64,000 bases of DNA from Glossina fuscipes (GCF_014805625.2 NW_023998460.1:1014904-1078903); one strand, 5' to 3'; shown: positions 10,885 to 24,717, numbered from the stretch's first letter. Translations and numbers: made by a program. The notes: a model not told the origin generated them from the letters alone.

Positions 10885-13592
10885 TATTTATTTTATTTTA
10901 TTTATTCCACTTATACTAGAAACTCAACTAAATAAATAACAGTCGAGTTCAATTGGCTCTTAATGCAAAACTTATATTAATTAACAATAAAATTGAGTAT
11001 AAGCATAATAAAACAAATAAGAAGAACAAAAAAAGAAAAAAAAGCATGTACACTATTAGCATAGGAGCACACTTACAACCGGTACAGGCCCAAATTGCAA
11101 ATGAACCCCTAAGTCATCGCAAACATGCATAAGCCTGGCAACCGATAATAAATTGACAATAATTCACTTTCAAAACGTAACGACTTTAATGGACTTTAAA
11201 CAGTCCGATAACGAGAATAAGTGGTAGACGTCATTTAGGTTCTTTCAAACGACTCTGAGCGGATTGAACAACTCATAATTAAATTTACACTGATTAAGCT
11301 TAACCAAGATAAAGTGCCTAGAGAAGCGGTTAGGGACATTAAAGCTTATTTCACCAAGTAATGAAGGCGAGTCAATAGCACCATTTATTACTTTGATTAG
11401 AAAGGAAACGCCAAGAACAAATCTACGTTTCTCAAGAGACGGTAGGGACAGCAGAAGCAACCTATTTTCATACGGAGGAAGAGAGGCAATCGGGTCCCAA
11501 CCCAAATTTCTAAGGGCAAACAGCAAGAATTGCTTTTGAACAGATTCAATTGAATCTACGTAGCACCTATGTGAAGAAGACCACACAACAGAGGCATACC
11601 CAAGTATAGATCTAACCAAATACATGTAAAGCCTTTTCGTAATATAAGGATCATCAAGCTCTTTGGACCACCTTTTTAGAAAACCAAGCGCGGACCTAGC
11701 TTTGCTAATCGAGAGCTCAATATGCAAGTTAAAACGTAATCTATGGTCAAATAGAACGCCTAAATCTGTAATCGAATCGACGTCCTCCAACTTATGCGAA
11801 TCTATGAAATACTGAGTAATGAATGACTTTCTTCTTGAGAATGAAAGCTTCTTACATTTACTCAGATTTAGTTTCAGGAGATTCAAAGAGCACCATGCAA
11901 CAAAATTATCCAAATCACCTTGAAGCTAATGTGATTGCGATTCAACAGAGAAGGAAGAAAACAGTTTCACATCATCAGCATACATTAAGATCTGGCTGGA
12001 ATTAACCACCGATGGGAGATCATTAATGTATAAACTAAATAAAATGGGACCTAAGTAACTTCCTTGAGGTACGCCAGACGTAACGGGGAATTCATCCGAG
12101 GTGATGGAGTTAAACAAAACCCTGAAGGATCTATTGTGCAGATAAGAGCTTATCCATTTCACTAAGTAGGGTGGGAAACCAGAGGCTTGGAGTGTAAAGA
12201 TAAGTAGTCTATGGTTAAGCAAATCAAATGCTTTGCTTAAATCTGTGTAAATAACATCTGTGCGAGAGCCGCTAGAAAAAGCCTTGAAAACATGACAGGT
12301 AAACTCTAACAAGTTGGTGACTGTAGATCGCCCTTTACGAAAGCCGTGCTGGTGCGGAGAAATATACGAATTAATGGCAAAGGCCAAATGCTGAGTCACA
12401 ATACGCTCGAACAACTTGGGCAAGACACTCAACTTGGCTATGCCTCTGTAGTTCTCAACAAATTGTCTACTTCCACTCTTGTGGATAGGAATAAGGAAAC
12501 TACTCTTCCAACATGAAGGGAAAACACCTAAATACAAGGACATGTTAAAAATCTTTGAGATCACACCACATAACTCGACAGCGCAAGATTTAAGTACACA
12601 AGATGGAATTCCATCAAGTCCAGGCGAACAACCGTATTTTAGAGAACTCAACCCTTTAAAAACGTTATCTTCCGAAATAACCAAGTTAGGTATTGAAACC
12701 GAGTTAGTTATAGGATATGGGTAGTTTGCTGATAAATCGAAATTAGCAATCGAAAAGTTTCGTCGGAAATACTCAGCAAATAGATTTGAGATTTCAAAAT
12801 CATCCGAGGAATCAGAGCCATTAAAAGAAACATGAGAGGGATATGTGGAAATTTTTCTTTTAGAGTTAACAAATGTAAAGAAGAATTTAGGATTAGCAAA
12901 CAGAGAGGATTTAATGAACTGAAGGTATCTGCAGTAATAATGATGGTTGAGGGAGTTAAATCTATGCCTCGCCACCGAGTAAGCGACATAGTCGAGCGCA
13001 GAGCCACTTTCCGAATATTTTTTGAATAGCGAGTTTTTTCTATTCTTGTGATATTTAATTGTCTTATTAAACCACGGGGGACACCTGCTTCGAGGTCGAC
13101 AATGCTTGATTGGAACAGATGCAGCAATAGGTAGATTTAATGTATTGTCGAACGATGGCAATAAGCTTTCAATACTACCGTTTGAGAAATCAAGCGTCAA
13201 ATGTGAAAGACGATGTTTTAGTAATACAATATTGATTTTATGAAAATCATAATTATTTAAAAAAGTTTGATTTGGCACATTAAGGCATTTCAACAAACCA
13301 TCATTAATATGATGAAAGGAAATGCATATTGATGGATGATAAGGATCCTCAGGTAAACTAAAAGGTGGACAACGATTTACGTAAATCTCGGGAAAATTGG
13401 CAAAGCAGAGATCAAGCAGTCTACCATTACAATTAGGGGTACGATTATATTGACCCAAATTATGATCAAACAATTCACTAAAGAACACAACAGCCCTATC
13501 AGACATTGAAGTAGGAACCAAATAGCCAGAATTATCAGTGCTACACCAAGTGACTTGAGGCAAATTGAAGTCACCCAATGCAACGACCAAAT
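10885..13592 (-). mobile_element. CR1-like LINE, 5'-truncated copy A
   Basis: Minus-strand ORF2 runs 13590-11926 and 11913-11245. It begins inside the endonuclease (ALGDFNLPQVTW), so about half of that domain and ORF1 are missing. The reverse transcriptase is complete in motif order: FLIPIHKSG, HQHGFRKGRSTVTNLLE, DVIYTDLSKAFD, GVPQGSYLGPILF and MYADDVKLF (YADD at 11971-11982). A small indel at about 11920 breaks the frame. The 3' UTR ends in an AAATA-type microsatellite at 10885-10915, not a plain poly(A). The RT motifs and the PHD-type ORF1 of copy B fit the CR1-like group. No target duplication was found. Confidence 0.85.
11245..13590 (-). pseudogene. ORF2 of copy A (partial endonuclease + RT)
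   Basis: In intact elements this encodes the endonuclease that nicks the target and the reverse transcriptase that copies the RNA there. Here 554 residues are open from the endonuclease catalytic GDFN motif to just past YADD. Another 222 residues (DNFVAWCSLNLLKLN onward, through VQKQFLLFALRNLGWDP to the C-terminus) continue after the frameshift. The missing 5' part and the frameshift make it non-autonomous. Confidence 0.85.
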
Positions 13593-14795
13593 CAGTCGGT
13601 CTATCTCGCTACTGGTCGAAAACTAATTGAATATGTTTACTATTGTCGGTTACCAACCTTTTGCATATTTGCATTGGGTCAGGGGCTCATTCGCAACAAG
13701 AATTTGTACCAACCGGGGTTGTTCCATATGTATACTGGCTTTTCTTTTTCTTCTTTCTCTCTTTAGGTCAATTTTGCAAACGTAGTGACCGTCTTCCTAA
13801 AATTCGCCAAAATTTCTCAAACGAAATCCAAAACATCTTAAACTTTACCTGAGTATGAGTCATTTCGCAGTAAGAATTGGCACGTCTTTTAAATTCTTAC
13901 CTTTTGGAATCAGATAGGAAAGTTCAAAACGAACTTGTTGAGTACAATCTTTTGGGTAGGTGGTTAGGTTTAAATGAGTATGAGATACTCTTGAGTAACC
14001 ATAGGTAGGCCGTTTAAGGATAATAAACACAAAAGATAACCTAAATGCCTACCTTGAGGAATTGGTTAGAAAAATTCAAAACTCCATTATAGAATATAAT
14101 CCTTTAGGAAGCAGTAGGAAGTTTGTTTTTCCAGTTACTTTGTAAAAAGGTCGCTAAATTCGGTATATATAAAATTGGTTTAATTATTCGTCACGAGTGT
14201 TTTAAGTACGTCATTTTTCTTTTCGTATACACTGTTCGTATGCATACATTAAAATGTATCCTGAAATGTCATGCGGCCCAAACATAGACGGGAGCCTTAG
14301 TCGCAGAAAGCCCTACAGTACCACGGCTGCGAATAATAGGGAATGCAGAAATATATTAAACGTCTGCACATGATGAGCACATGGTGATAAAGGACGAATT
14401 AAAATAAGAGTTTATTTCTGAATAAGATTCTGTATAATACTTTGCAATCATTTTAGACATATTCTTTCGATCAGCTCAAGAAATATCGTCTAAGATTAGA
14501 AGGTACACACCTTTCTTCTGGTGTTAACAAAGTTATAAAATAAAAGAGCAAGAATAACCTCCAAGACCGTCCGTAATCCGTGAAGTTCAACCTTACTTAC
14601 AAATGACATGCCTTCGTCGGAAATGCAAAGAATCATCTCTGATATCCCATGATCCCTCAGAATCGTATTAAAGAATTTGAAGAAGAAATTACTTATTGCG
14701 CTCGTTTTCACTACGAGGAAAAGCCCTCTAATTCAAAAAATAACTTTGTGAAACGCCTTTCTTTTAAAATGTGATGAGTTTTTCATTGACTCACG
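13593..14795. other. Spacer between LINE fragments, no gene
   Basis: Short frames at 13578, 13643 and 14496 carry no recognisable motif. The boundary at 13592/13593 is the 5' truncation point of LINE copy A. Confidence 0.4.
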
Positions 14796-15330
14796 CAAGT
14801 TGGAAAACGATGATTCATTCATCGATTTAGAGGTTCTATTCGACCAAAAATTACGTTTCAATTTACACATTGAGATGTCTTTAAATAATGCTAGGTCCGC
14901 GCTAAGTTTTACTAAGAGGTGGTCCAAAGAGCTGAAGAACTTTTACGTTACAAAAAAGCCACGCCAGTGCTCAGTTAGACCAATACTTGAGTATGCCTCG
15001 GTTGTGTGAACCCTCCCATAAGTGTTATGTAGATTCAATTGCACCAGTTCAAAAGCAATTCTTGCTGTTTGCCCTTAGGAATTTGGGTGGGGACCTGTTT
15101 GTATCTTTGGTTCCTTATGAAAATATGTCGTTTTTGTTATCTTTACCATTACTTGAGAAAAGTAGATTTATTCTTGATGCCTCCTTCTTAATTAAGTGAA
15201 TTAATGGTACTCCCGATTCGCCGACAGTACTTGATAATATATCGCATCGTTTCTCTAGGAAATAAATGATGTCTATCACTTAATCTCAATATCGGCTTAT
15301 TTAAAGTGTATCAAAACAACTTTGCTTAAT
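14795..15330 (+). pseudogene. CR1-like LINE C-terminal fragment
   Basis: Two frames (14800-15009 and 14987-15199) match the C-terminal part of ORF2 in copy A: DLEVLFDQKLRFNLHIEMS, then RWSKELKNFYVTK, SHKCYVDSIAPVQKQ and FLLFALRNLGGD. A frameshift at about 15000 splits them, and the 3' UTR-like sequence GATGTCTATCACTTA follows at 15268. It is diverged and not coding. Confidence 0.75.
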
Positions 15331-17785
15331 ACGCGCGGCTTTCCTATGTCTAAACCACACGGAAACACAGATGGACAGACATGGCTAAATGAACTCAGAA
15401 TCATCATTTCGTGGCTTTCACTTGAACTCAAATAATATTAATTTCTCCATTTTAAGCGAAGTTTTTCTAAAAAATGATAATAGCTACGCGGTTAAAATCA
15501 CTAATTACAAATCAGCCACAAAATGAAAAGACGACGACTATGGTAGTGTTAGTATTCCTGTTAGAAAAGGAATTAATTTCAGACCTATTCCTCACAATTG
15601 AGCTTTTGATGCTATTCACTGTAATCGGCATAGTCGTACTGTGATTAGTGTTCTGGACCTAAGTTTCCCAATTCAACTACTTTACTATTGAATTCAAATA
15701 GTATCAATGTCTCTAAAGGTAAAAGCGAACGCGCTTCCATTTCATTTCAAATTAACCACAGTTTTGTAAAGAACAATAGAAAATTTCACAACACTCAAAT
15801 TCTTAATGCACCGTCTGCCTAAGGTTAATCTACCATCCGATTTATTATCAATTCAAATCAGCTAGAACCTACCTTTCCTACTTCTTCTCAAGTTGCAAAG
15901 AAAAAATTAGTAATTTCCGTAAGAAACGTTGTAACCAAGAGGCTTAAAACTTAAGACTTTCCTGCCCTTTAAAAAGAAAATTTTAGTGCTAGTTCTTATA
16001 TACGATAGGATCTAAAATTTGGCGTACGTCATCCAAATTTTATAGAGTTAAGCCGTTATGAATCAACTTTCATTATATGATCAAATTACTGTTATGATTT
16101 GGTTTTCATCATAAAGCATTTATCTTCGGATCTTTTTGCCATATGAACTTCAGTTTTCGATACATGAGACGGGGTTCAAAAATTACCCTAGCCGGTCCAA
16201 AGTTTACATACCATTTTTGTCGAAAAATTTTAGAAACGGCAATTTGCTCCATATAACGATTTTCCAAAATAGGGCGTCATATAGGGAGTGGTTCAAAAAA
16301 TGAACCAATCCAAGCCATTTTCAACTTGAGCCAAAGTATGCCGGTGTACCAAATTCCATCAAAATATTTCAAAAATTGCAACCTGCAGCAAGTGGTTGTG
16401 CTTATGTATATATTGACATGGAAAGAACATGACGATATGGTGAACAATTACGTTCCATGTGATAATCATATTGAAATACCTTCAATCCCGTTTAATAATG
16501 CCAATAGCACACCCTTCGCCTTATGTGAATTAACACGTACTCTATAATCCAGAAAGATGGCCTTGTCTGATTATAATGTTCTCTCTATTTTGTTTTTATG
16601 TGTGACTTAAGGAGAAAGTAAGAATTTATTATATTTTAAAAAAAATTTCGAATGTTTTGTCACTGTGATAAGCGTAGAGCGACCTAAGCGAAATGTTTTA
16701 ACTTTCCTTTATCGGATTGGATGCGATTGAGATGCAACTTTTCGTAGAGAGTTATGATTTCAATTTTATCTTCTAGGTCAGCGTGTTATGTAATCGCCTT
16801 TTACTTTTTGTTATTTATTTTATTTTTGTCATTTCATTACAAATCAAAAGAAATACGAAAGTGGTGTGAAATTGTTCTTCACGCTTTCTTTAAAAAATTA
16901 AATATATATACGTGAGATAATGCGTGCTTTACCCTGCAATTTCCTTTTCATTTTCATATAATTGTGTCAGGCACGTGCCGTCAACACAAAATATAAATAT
17001 TGAAAATTTGTACACTCATACCACGCAAATATTTGTCACTCTACATACAGATGATAAAAATACAATGACAACATTTACATATTGTCTTGTCTTGATTGCC
17101 GTGGACGCTTGGGGAATGTCGAGCGTCATACCAATGTGGCCAACGATTTAGGAAAAGCATTCAAGCCAAGTGCAATGGACAAACAAGACTAACGGTGGAG
17201 GTAGCGTCTTGAGATTTGATGTGGGAAAGTATTTTCGTGTATGCTCAGATGTTACTGAATTCAGACGCTTACTCTCACTCCTGTTGCAAACAATTAATTA
17301 ATAGTTGACAGTCTAATAATGTTGTAGTGTTGATAATTTGTTAATCAAAAATAGTGTGGCAACGAACGTTCACGGTAATAGAATATTCTGTAATACAGAC
17401 GTAATTTTTAGTAAGAAAATCGAATTTTTACTTGACAAATTTAATAACTAATTCCAATTTTGCAAGCTTTGCTAACTTTTGTTACAATCTAAATCTAAAT
17501 TAATCCCCACAATATCCCCTTTCAGCTTTGATTTATCTTGAAACGTACAACGTCGCTTTGCCAAGATTGATTTTTTTGCGTTTTTCATGTAGTTCCACGA
17601 CGGAATCATCGATTTGTTGAGCGATTTTCGGTGGTTTCAATATAAGATATCTTGCAACTCTACGCCGTGTTGCTTACGCTTAATTTTTTTTGTGCGTACA
17701 AATTTTCGCAAATTTTTTCTAATTTATTTGTTTTAGTCGATTGCTGAGCCTTAATAAACCGCAATTCCTTGTAAATAGTGGTTCA
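15330..17785. other. No gene recognised
   Basis: AT-rich sequence with a GATGGACAGACATGGCTAAAT-like stretch at 15370 of the kind seen in old dipteran dispersed repeats. The frames at 16326 and 16924 show no family signature. Confidence 0.4.
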
Positions 17786-18674
17786 TAAGTATTATTATTA
17801 TTATTATTATTTTAATTTTAGATTAATGAATTGAATTCTTAGACTAAAAAAAGAGACATTGAGCACTAGCAACACAGGCTATCGGCTCTAATTTAAATAA
17901 ATGGATATTAGATAATAAGCTTAGTAGTATTAATAAAGTAAAATATTGAATTGATATTCTGTTCTGAAGTTGATTGTAGAATGTTCAAATGGTTAATCGT
18001 TCCAAATGCAATATTTCTAGCCAAGGAAAAGTTGAGGTAGTCGCAGAGAATGTGCTTTATAGTAAGAGTTTGTCTACAACAGCAGATTGGGGGAGAAGAC
18101 TTCTTCAGGATCCATTGGTGAGTTGCAATTGTATGACCAAGGCGAATTCTCGAAGATGTTTGGATCTTGGTTTTCTCAACATTTGTTGGATATAGAGGTG
18201 GAGTTAATTGAGGATTAATGCAAGAGTAGTGTTGATGATGGTATTTTAAATTTCCTTCTGCAATTTTCTCTTTAACTTTTCTTCCAATGTATCTTTGAAG
18301 ATCCAACTTTTCCATGACATCATCCATAATTAGAGGAGCAGAAGCAGCATACTTTGCCGCTCGATCAGCCTGCTCATTTCCCAGTAAACCGATGTGACTT
18401 GGTACCCATAACATTTTAATTTTTCCGTCGGGTGTAGTAATTATATTCCTTAATTTGTTGATGGTGCTCCATCTCGAAGTCGAAGGGTTCCGGGTAGCTA
18501 GTAATACAGACAAACTGTCAGTAACAATGACGGTTTTGAGTTTGTTTTTATGCGCAAGGTTGGCAGCGTGAAGGATAGCTCTGGCTTCGGTTATGAAAGT
18601 TGAAGTGCTTTCGTGAAATATGTGGTTGAGAAGAACCCGTCCTGTAGCATCTACCACCGCACAAGCAGGAGGCA
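17786..18674 (-). mobile_element. I-clade LINE 3' end with RNase H, copy 1
   Basis: The 3' end is a (TAA)n run on the minus strand (17787-17811 on +), the hallmark tail of I elements. The open frame 18657-17908 gives the end of ORF2: an RNase H domain with ITEARAI (Glu), VTDSLSVL (Asp) and LWVPSHIGLLGNEQADRAA, then a Cys-containing tail (CCCRQTLTIKHILCD). The 5' break is after the sequence encoding the region downstream of YTDGSK, where similarity to the copy at 62555 stops. The body is almost identical to that copy, so insertion was fairly recent. No target duplication was recognised. Confidence 0.85.
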
Positions 18675-18699
18675 GACCAATTTTTTGTTTGCGTTCAAA

Positions 18700-19740
18700 T
18701 GATCGAAAGTGGTGATATTTAGTGTCATCAAGGTTTGTTCAATTTTCAACCCGGCAAATAAAGTTTTCAGTGGGTCCTCAGGTTTGTTCAGGTTCGTTCT
18801 TTGCGTTGTTTGTTCATTATTTGCATCCTTCTCTATTTCCTTATTTTTGCTTGCTTGATTTGTTGTCTTTTTTCTTTGTTTTTAGTTTACTCTTTGCGAC
18901 TGTTTACTAAACCTATTGCTGCTCTCCCTGCTTAGTTTTTTAATTGCGCGGAACTTGCCACATCAATGCGCTGCTTTAACTGGCAGAACTGCAGACGCAG
19001 TCGTAAATTAAACGAAAGAGTTACTTTGGTCCTGTCCCGACTGCGGGAAGCGTGATATCGACTTTTATAACCTATTTTTGCGAAAAAAAGGGTTTTTTGA
19101 CAAAAAAAACTCAGCATTAGTTGGGAAATTTCATAAAATTAGAATATTGTTCGATGAGTTCAAACCTTGCCGCGTAGTACGCAATACGTCACCTACGTCT
19201 TCGCATAAATTTCGACTGCCCATATTGCTCGCCACCATTCGTTAACAATAGTCCTGATTCCTAAGGTTCCTAATACGAATGACGTCTATTCGAGGGCAGT
19301 ACACCCCGAAAAACAGTATTCGATATAAAAAGTTATATTGCCGCGAAAGCACTATTCGCCAGTTTAGCCAGTGCTAGCCTGTTCAAATTGGCCCCATCTT
19401 AGCATAGAGTTATCTCCTTCTTTCCGACTAAAAACATGGAAATTTTGTTAAATAAAGCATCGCGAGCATCTGGAACCTTAATAAAGGAACTCATTCCTCG
19501 TGATCAGCCTCGTTATACTAACGCGGTAAGTCTTCCACCATCAAAAAATTACATGTTTCTTTAGACCTAGTAACTTTTAATTACCAAAATGGTCGTAAAC
19601 TTAAAACCTCATTCTGTTTACCTAAATTCAGGAAGCAGGGAGTTATTGGCTTTCACTGAAACTCAGAACTTTTTCGAAATTCTTTGCAGATGTAATCAAC
19701 TTCAACACAACCGTACTTCTATTTGCAATGGCAGACAGCC
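18700..19740 (+). pseudogene. CR1-like LINE 5' part (ORF1 and start of endonuclease)
   Basis: Similarity to copy B (32500-33850) appears in order but decayed. CCTGTCCCGACTGCGGGAAG (19031) matches the CPDCRKR zinc-finger end of ORF1. CTCGTGATCAGCCTCG (about 19498) matches the ORF1-ORF2 junction. GGCTTTCACTGAAACT (about 19649) matches the LAFTETW start of the endonuclease. Stops and indels remove any coding capacity. It abuts the truncated I-clade LINE on its left. Confidence 0.65.
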
Positions 19741-22700
19741 AGTTTTTTTAGTCAATTTTTAGTTTACCTCATAATATATAAAAAATCATATAAAAACCTC
19801 ATCTCTTCAATCTGAGGAGTAACTTCTTGTTTAACCTCGAGTAAAATGCACGAAGGTTGCATAATGTCTTTAAATTCCGATAAAAGAGAATGAGATGTTA
19901 AATTTTCAGGAACTGAGGGAACAAGGTGTGATTAATTTTCTTACGCTTTCGATAAGACGTTTTGCTTTGACATTAACACGCAATTTCAAATATTCTAGAA
20001 AGTCAGATCGGAACACCCGCAATTAGTATCAATATAAATTGTTGTCTTAATTTAAGTTTTAAATGCAAAACGTTTTCTCTATTGATTATTGATTAATTTG
20101 CGGCTTGAAATTGGAATTTGTTCGGTTTAAAACACTTCTGGTAGATAGATGGTCCGATTATCATCCATCAACTCCTATATCTATGAGGATTTTACCGTTT
20201 GAAGAATCGTCTCGTACAAAAAGGCGACATTTTTTACATTTTCCTTCGTTAGTCGCCTTGGACTTGTTTTTCGCTTGATATTTGTATGGTTCACGGCATT
20301 TCTTAGCCTTAACAACAGACTTGAAAAGATACCAACGCGATCATTCAAATGGACTATGTTGGTTTATTCCGGCTGCGGCTTCTGATTCCATCGATACGTT
20401 CGGACAATTCATTGATTAGGGCCTGAATATTACAAACAATTTCATTCGAACTCATCGAGATCACGGTGGTACTAAAGGACAATCTGATTGGTCATTAATC
20501 TTGTCTGCAATAAACGCTGACGATTTTTTAATAATGACCATTGACTCCTCTTTCTGAGATGCTGAAAGCAATCTCTCAGTTCTTTTTAACACATGTGCCG
20601 ATCTTAATTTATATTCGAACATTGACGAAGCAAATACAATACAAATCATTTTGCTTAAGCAATAGCTGTAAGGAATAGCCAAAGAAAATTTGTCGTTTTT
20701 CTGATAGTAACTCGGCTCTGGTTTTAATAAATAAAAGAGATGTAGATAATCAGTATGTATTTACAATACATAAGTTGATATATGAATCTTAAATTGAAAG
20801 TCGTTACCTTGTCAGCATATCCCGTCAATGTGATTTATTCTTAAATCAAAAAACCGATTTTCATGCAAAATGAGCTCCATTTTTTCTACTTTTCACTTTT
20901 AACTTTAAAACAATATCAGGAGCGGCCTTTAACCCCTGGGAAATCAAAATACTTTACAGGTGCATGAGCACTTGCCATAAAGTATTGTAATGTCATACTT
21001 TCTACCTCTTAATGTGCGAGTCAGATCAGACGCGCCAGGGCCCACTTTACCAAAAAATTTATTGCGGAGAGTATCGACCCTTTTCTGCTAATCGCTTCGC
21101 CGATTAAAACTTCTGTTCTTTTAATTTTCTCTCGACTTTTATTAACGTTAAATATAAATATTAAAAACAATTTACACGTCATTGATATGTTCCCGTACGC
21201 TTTAACCTTTGTTTTTAGAGAGGGAGAGAAAGACAAATTTAAACTGACCCTTTCTCCACCCTAATAAATGCGATCCCAACTTATGGCTGGCTAGGATCTT
21301 ATCGCTGTAAGGCCGATGATCGTCTCTCTTTATGAATGATTTTTCCTTGTTATTTGTACTATGTCATACTGGCTGGCAGATAATTTAATAATAATACGGA
21401 AATATATTAGCCGGTACTATTTTATATTAATGTAAACTTAAATGTCTAACAATGTCGGTACATTCTTATTAGTTAGGGCAGAACATGTTTCCTAAATATT
21501 AATGATAGCATTTCGTATCAATCAGTTCACTTTCAAAAGTATCCATCCACCATTAATATAGGGACGGTGAGTTTCTTTTTGATTGGGCAACCATCTCTTC
21601 CGAAAGATATCGTTTTGTCCGTTTGCACAAAGTAAACGGCTACGTGTGTATTAGAAACAAGTGTTTGTTATTGCAAATACAAACGATCCTCGTCCAAACC
21701 GTGAAGATGGGGAAATGATAAATAGATTGAGTACATGACTTAAGCATGTGTATGTTTGTTTGTGTATACAATGTCATACACCCTTGTGGTGGACGAATGA
21801 GTTAACAAGTTATGTATGATGTATGTATATTTATAAAATATACGTTTTATAACTAGGTATAATATGGTAATAATATAGTAATTGTATTGAATGATAATAA
21901 TTGAAGATAATTTACATAATTCATGTGGCAGTTAATTTGTGGCCGGCATGATTTTGTACGTCAAAACTTTATAATTTGATTTTTTACGCAAACTACTTGA
22001 TTTTCTAAAAAACCAAATTTCAAAGAAAGGTAAAACCAACGCCACATTCATGACACCTTACCTGCTTCATGCAGGTGGTGTTTGTCGAAAAGATTAAGAA
22101 CGACTAACTGAACAATTGGCAGAAAAAGCGATTAACGCTAACACATCGCGATGAAGCTAAGTATTGGTAACACGATTGCAAAAAGGTAGATAAGCAGAAT
22201 ATTTGCGGAAAGCAAACTTTCTGGAATCAAGAGAGTTGAATAGCAATATTCGAACGGACAATTCCAAAACGAGATTTAAAGTCTTGTAAATATAACTCCC
22301 TGTAAATAATTTGCAAATAGATCCCTTAAGAATTGTAAATAAAATCTATACCTTCTTAAAAATCGCAATTCAGCGGTACGAACTTAATTTCAAAAGAAGT
22401 AAAATAAATAACGTAAAACGACAAATAGCGTTTTACGTTACAGTACATTTAAAAATAATTCTTCCTGTAATAAATGATCCTCTGAAGAATCTGCGGAATA
22501 TATCATCTTCAGATGCCAAAGGTTCGAGGGCATTAGAATTTCTTCCAATTTTTTTTAATTTATATGATGACCTCTCCGATCTCTACAGAAAAAAGCGAGC
22601 GTTATCTTGGAGAAGTAACTTGCTTTGTTAGAAAATCGAATCTATCTTTTTAACTTTCGTTAATTTTTCACTAGTTCTAATTTTTACATTTAGTGAAAAT

Positions 22701-24286
22701 CTTCTCTAAAATATAATATTTTCAGCCGAATTTTTCAACAATAAGCCATATTTCTCATTGGCTTAGTCCATTCAAACTCAACATCCAAAAATAAAAAAGC
22801 CCTATAATTACGACTTCAAAAGTAAAAAAAAGCATAAACTTTTAATGAAGCTCTGCCAATATTATGAATTCCCATTTACTCAAAATTTCAGGATAATTAC
22901 CGTACGCCCTGTAACGCCTTCAGATCAAAATTAACGGAAATTTGAGCTGAACGTTTGCAAATTAATTCCAAGACTTTCCTCAATACCGATCTTTGCACCC
23001 AGTCAGAAATCGTAAAGAACGGTCTATTGCTTTTTATTAAAAATTTTTTAATGTTTAAACAAAAATTCACAAATTTGTTTATGTCCCTTCCGTACTCCTA
23101 TACGACTGCGATTTTATCTTAATAATTCACAAAGTACATCTAAATTACTTTGATTAATTGAATTTAAATATAACGATCTTCCACACTTTTAATCTGATCT
23201 CTATCTCACTCTCTCTCACATTAACACAATTTCTAAAATGTTGATATTAAATGCTTTCATTTAAGATTTCCAGTTCCCAAAAGCAGAGACCGTATACGCA
23301 CTTTAATACATTATAAATAAATGTATTGTATCTTTATTCTTCTCCACATATACGGGATAAAGCAAGGATATTAGAAATTTACAAAAAGCTTTCTTCTCAC
23401 TAAAAATAAGGAAACTACATTGCGTTTACTCGTTGGCAAGCTGATTGCGCAAAATGAAATGCAGTTTTATCTTTATAAGGTAAAAAGCATTCTAAAAGCT
23501 CCATAAATATATTCCAAACAATGAGGTAAGCATATTTTTACTAAGGTATTTTAATGGAAAATTTGCTTATTAAGAGAGGTAATTATATTTATATTTAGAT
23601 AATACTTATGTTCTTTCCAGTGTACCGAAAATAATAATAATATGATGATATTTGCTTAAAAAAGAACAATATTTCGCTTTTCTTCAGATTCAGACTCACA
23701 TAAGCAATCGTAGACGAAATTCTTTCGATTAGGGCGGATGAAAGCTAAGAAAGGATGGACGGTTTATATTCTCGCATTAAATTTATTTTCCAGTTCATTA
23801 TAATGTTTTATGAACTTTCGTATCTGCTTTTTTCTCTATTTAAACAACGTTCTCCGCTGCATTGATTTTATTCATATCATTCCGCTTATGGTTTAATTGA
23901 CTTAACATTTAATTCGCGCATGTGCTTACGATTTGTGCTCCTGGTCTTCTGAATTTTTAACAAGAGCTATTCCCATGACTGACATGCCACCTGCCTCTGG
24001 GCAAATTGACGTCTATACTAAGGAATATTAAAGTTTCCTTCACCAGTTTGACCAACACAAATGCAGACATACAGGGCAAACAGATGGACAAGACTGAATT
24101 GACTTGTGTGCGACGTCTTCATTTTTGTTTTATTGCATTCAAAAGAAATAACTTTACATTTATTAACATTAGGAAGTTTGTCAAAAAACTAAAAAAAAAT
24201 TTCGGTAATCATTGAGCTGAAAAGAAACTTCGGTTTTAAAAATTTCATTAAAAAATTTCGAAATTCCAAAAATTTGAATTCTTATC
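19740..24286. other. No gene recognised
   Basis: Long AT-rich stretch between LINE debris and the short IF1-like genes. Frames at 20461 (-), 21021 (-), 22311 (+) and 24006 (+) lack motifs. No further member of the IF1-like array was seen when I looked for its presequence and YF-core patterns. Confidence 0.4.
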
Positions 24287-24717
24287 ATGTTTAAGTCCCG
24301 CGTTCGTTTTTTGCCCACATTTCAGTTTATAGCCCGATATAAGGGGTAAAATTTGTAATCTAATGTAAAAAGTTCAATTTTTAATGACTAAAAAAATTTT
24401 TTGAAGGAGAGATGCCAGCTTGTTGAATCAGAAAAGGAGAGCCGAGGAGGGCTTATACTTTATGCAAAAGGTAATCGATATAAGGCAAAATATGTTTACT
24501 TAAAAAGTCAAATTTGCTTATGCTTGTTGAACTTTCGCTGTAATTCTAGACTAAACAAGATTTAAAAAGGCTCAAACAGCATTTAATAGCTTTGGAATTG
24601 CTTCAACGAAAACTTCAAAAGGAGGTGAACGATACAAAAGAAGCCGTAAAGGATTTGTCTGCCGCTAACGATAAGGCTATGAAAATGAAAGAAAAAGAGG
24701 AAGAGAGAAAGAAATAA
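24287..24717 (+). CDS. IF1-like mitochondrial ATPase-inhibitor paralogue
   Basis: Three exons (24287-24345, 24407-24470, 24550-24717), GT-AG, phases 2 and 0, 96 residues, close to the usual length of IF1. Exon 1 is a basic presequence (MFKSRVRFLPTFQFIARY). Exon 2 ends RRAEEGLYFMQK and exon 3 begins TKQDLKRLKQHL, matching the IF1 pattern of acidic residues, YF, then a coiled coil with L..LK. IF1 binds the mitochondrial F1-ATPase at an alpha-beta interface and blocks ATP hydrolysis. The Gly-rich segment found before the core in typical IF1 is missing, so activity is not assured. Exon lengths match the 3115 gene base for base in exon 1 (59 bp). An AATAAA lies at 24830. The next paralogue starts 276 bp later. 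Confidence 0.75.

Noticed and set aside
20461..20682. Minus-strand frame with KLRSAHVLKRTERLL, considered as a LINE ORF2 end
   Set aside because: A single short resemblance without any RT or RNase H motif nearby.
22311..22631. Plus-strand 106-codon frame
   Set aside because: Composition-driven, with no motif, splice signals or neighbouring coding evidence.
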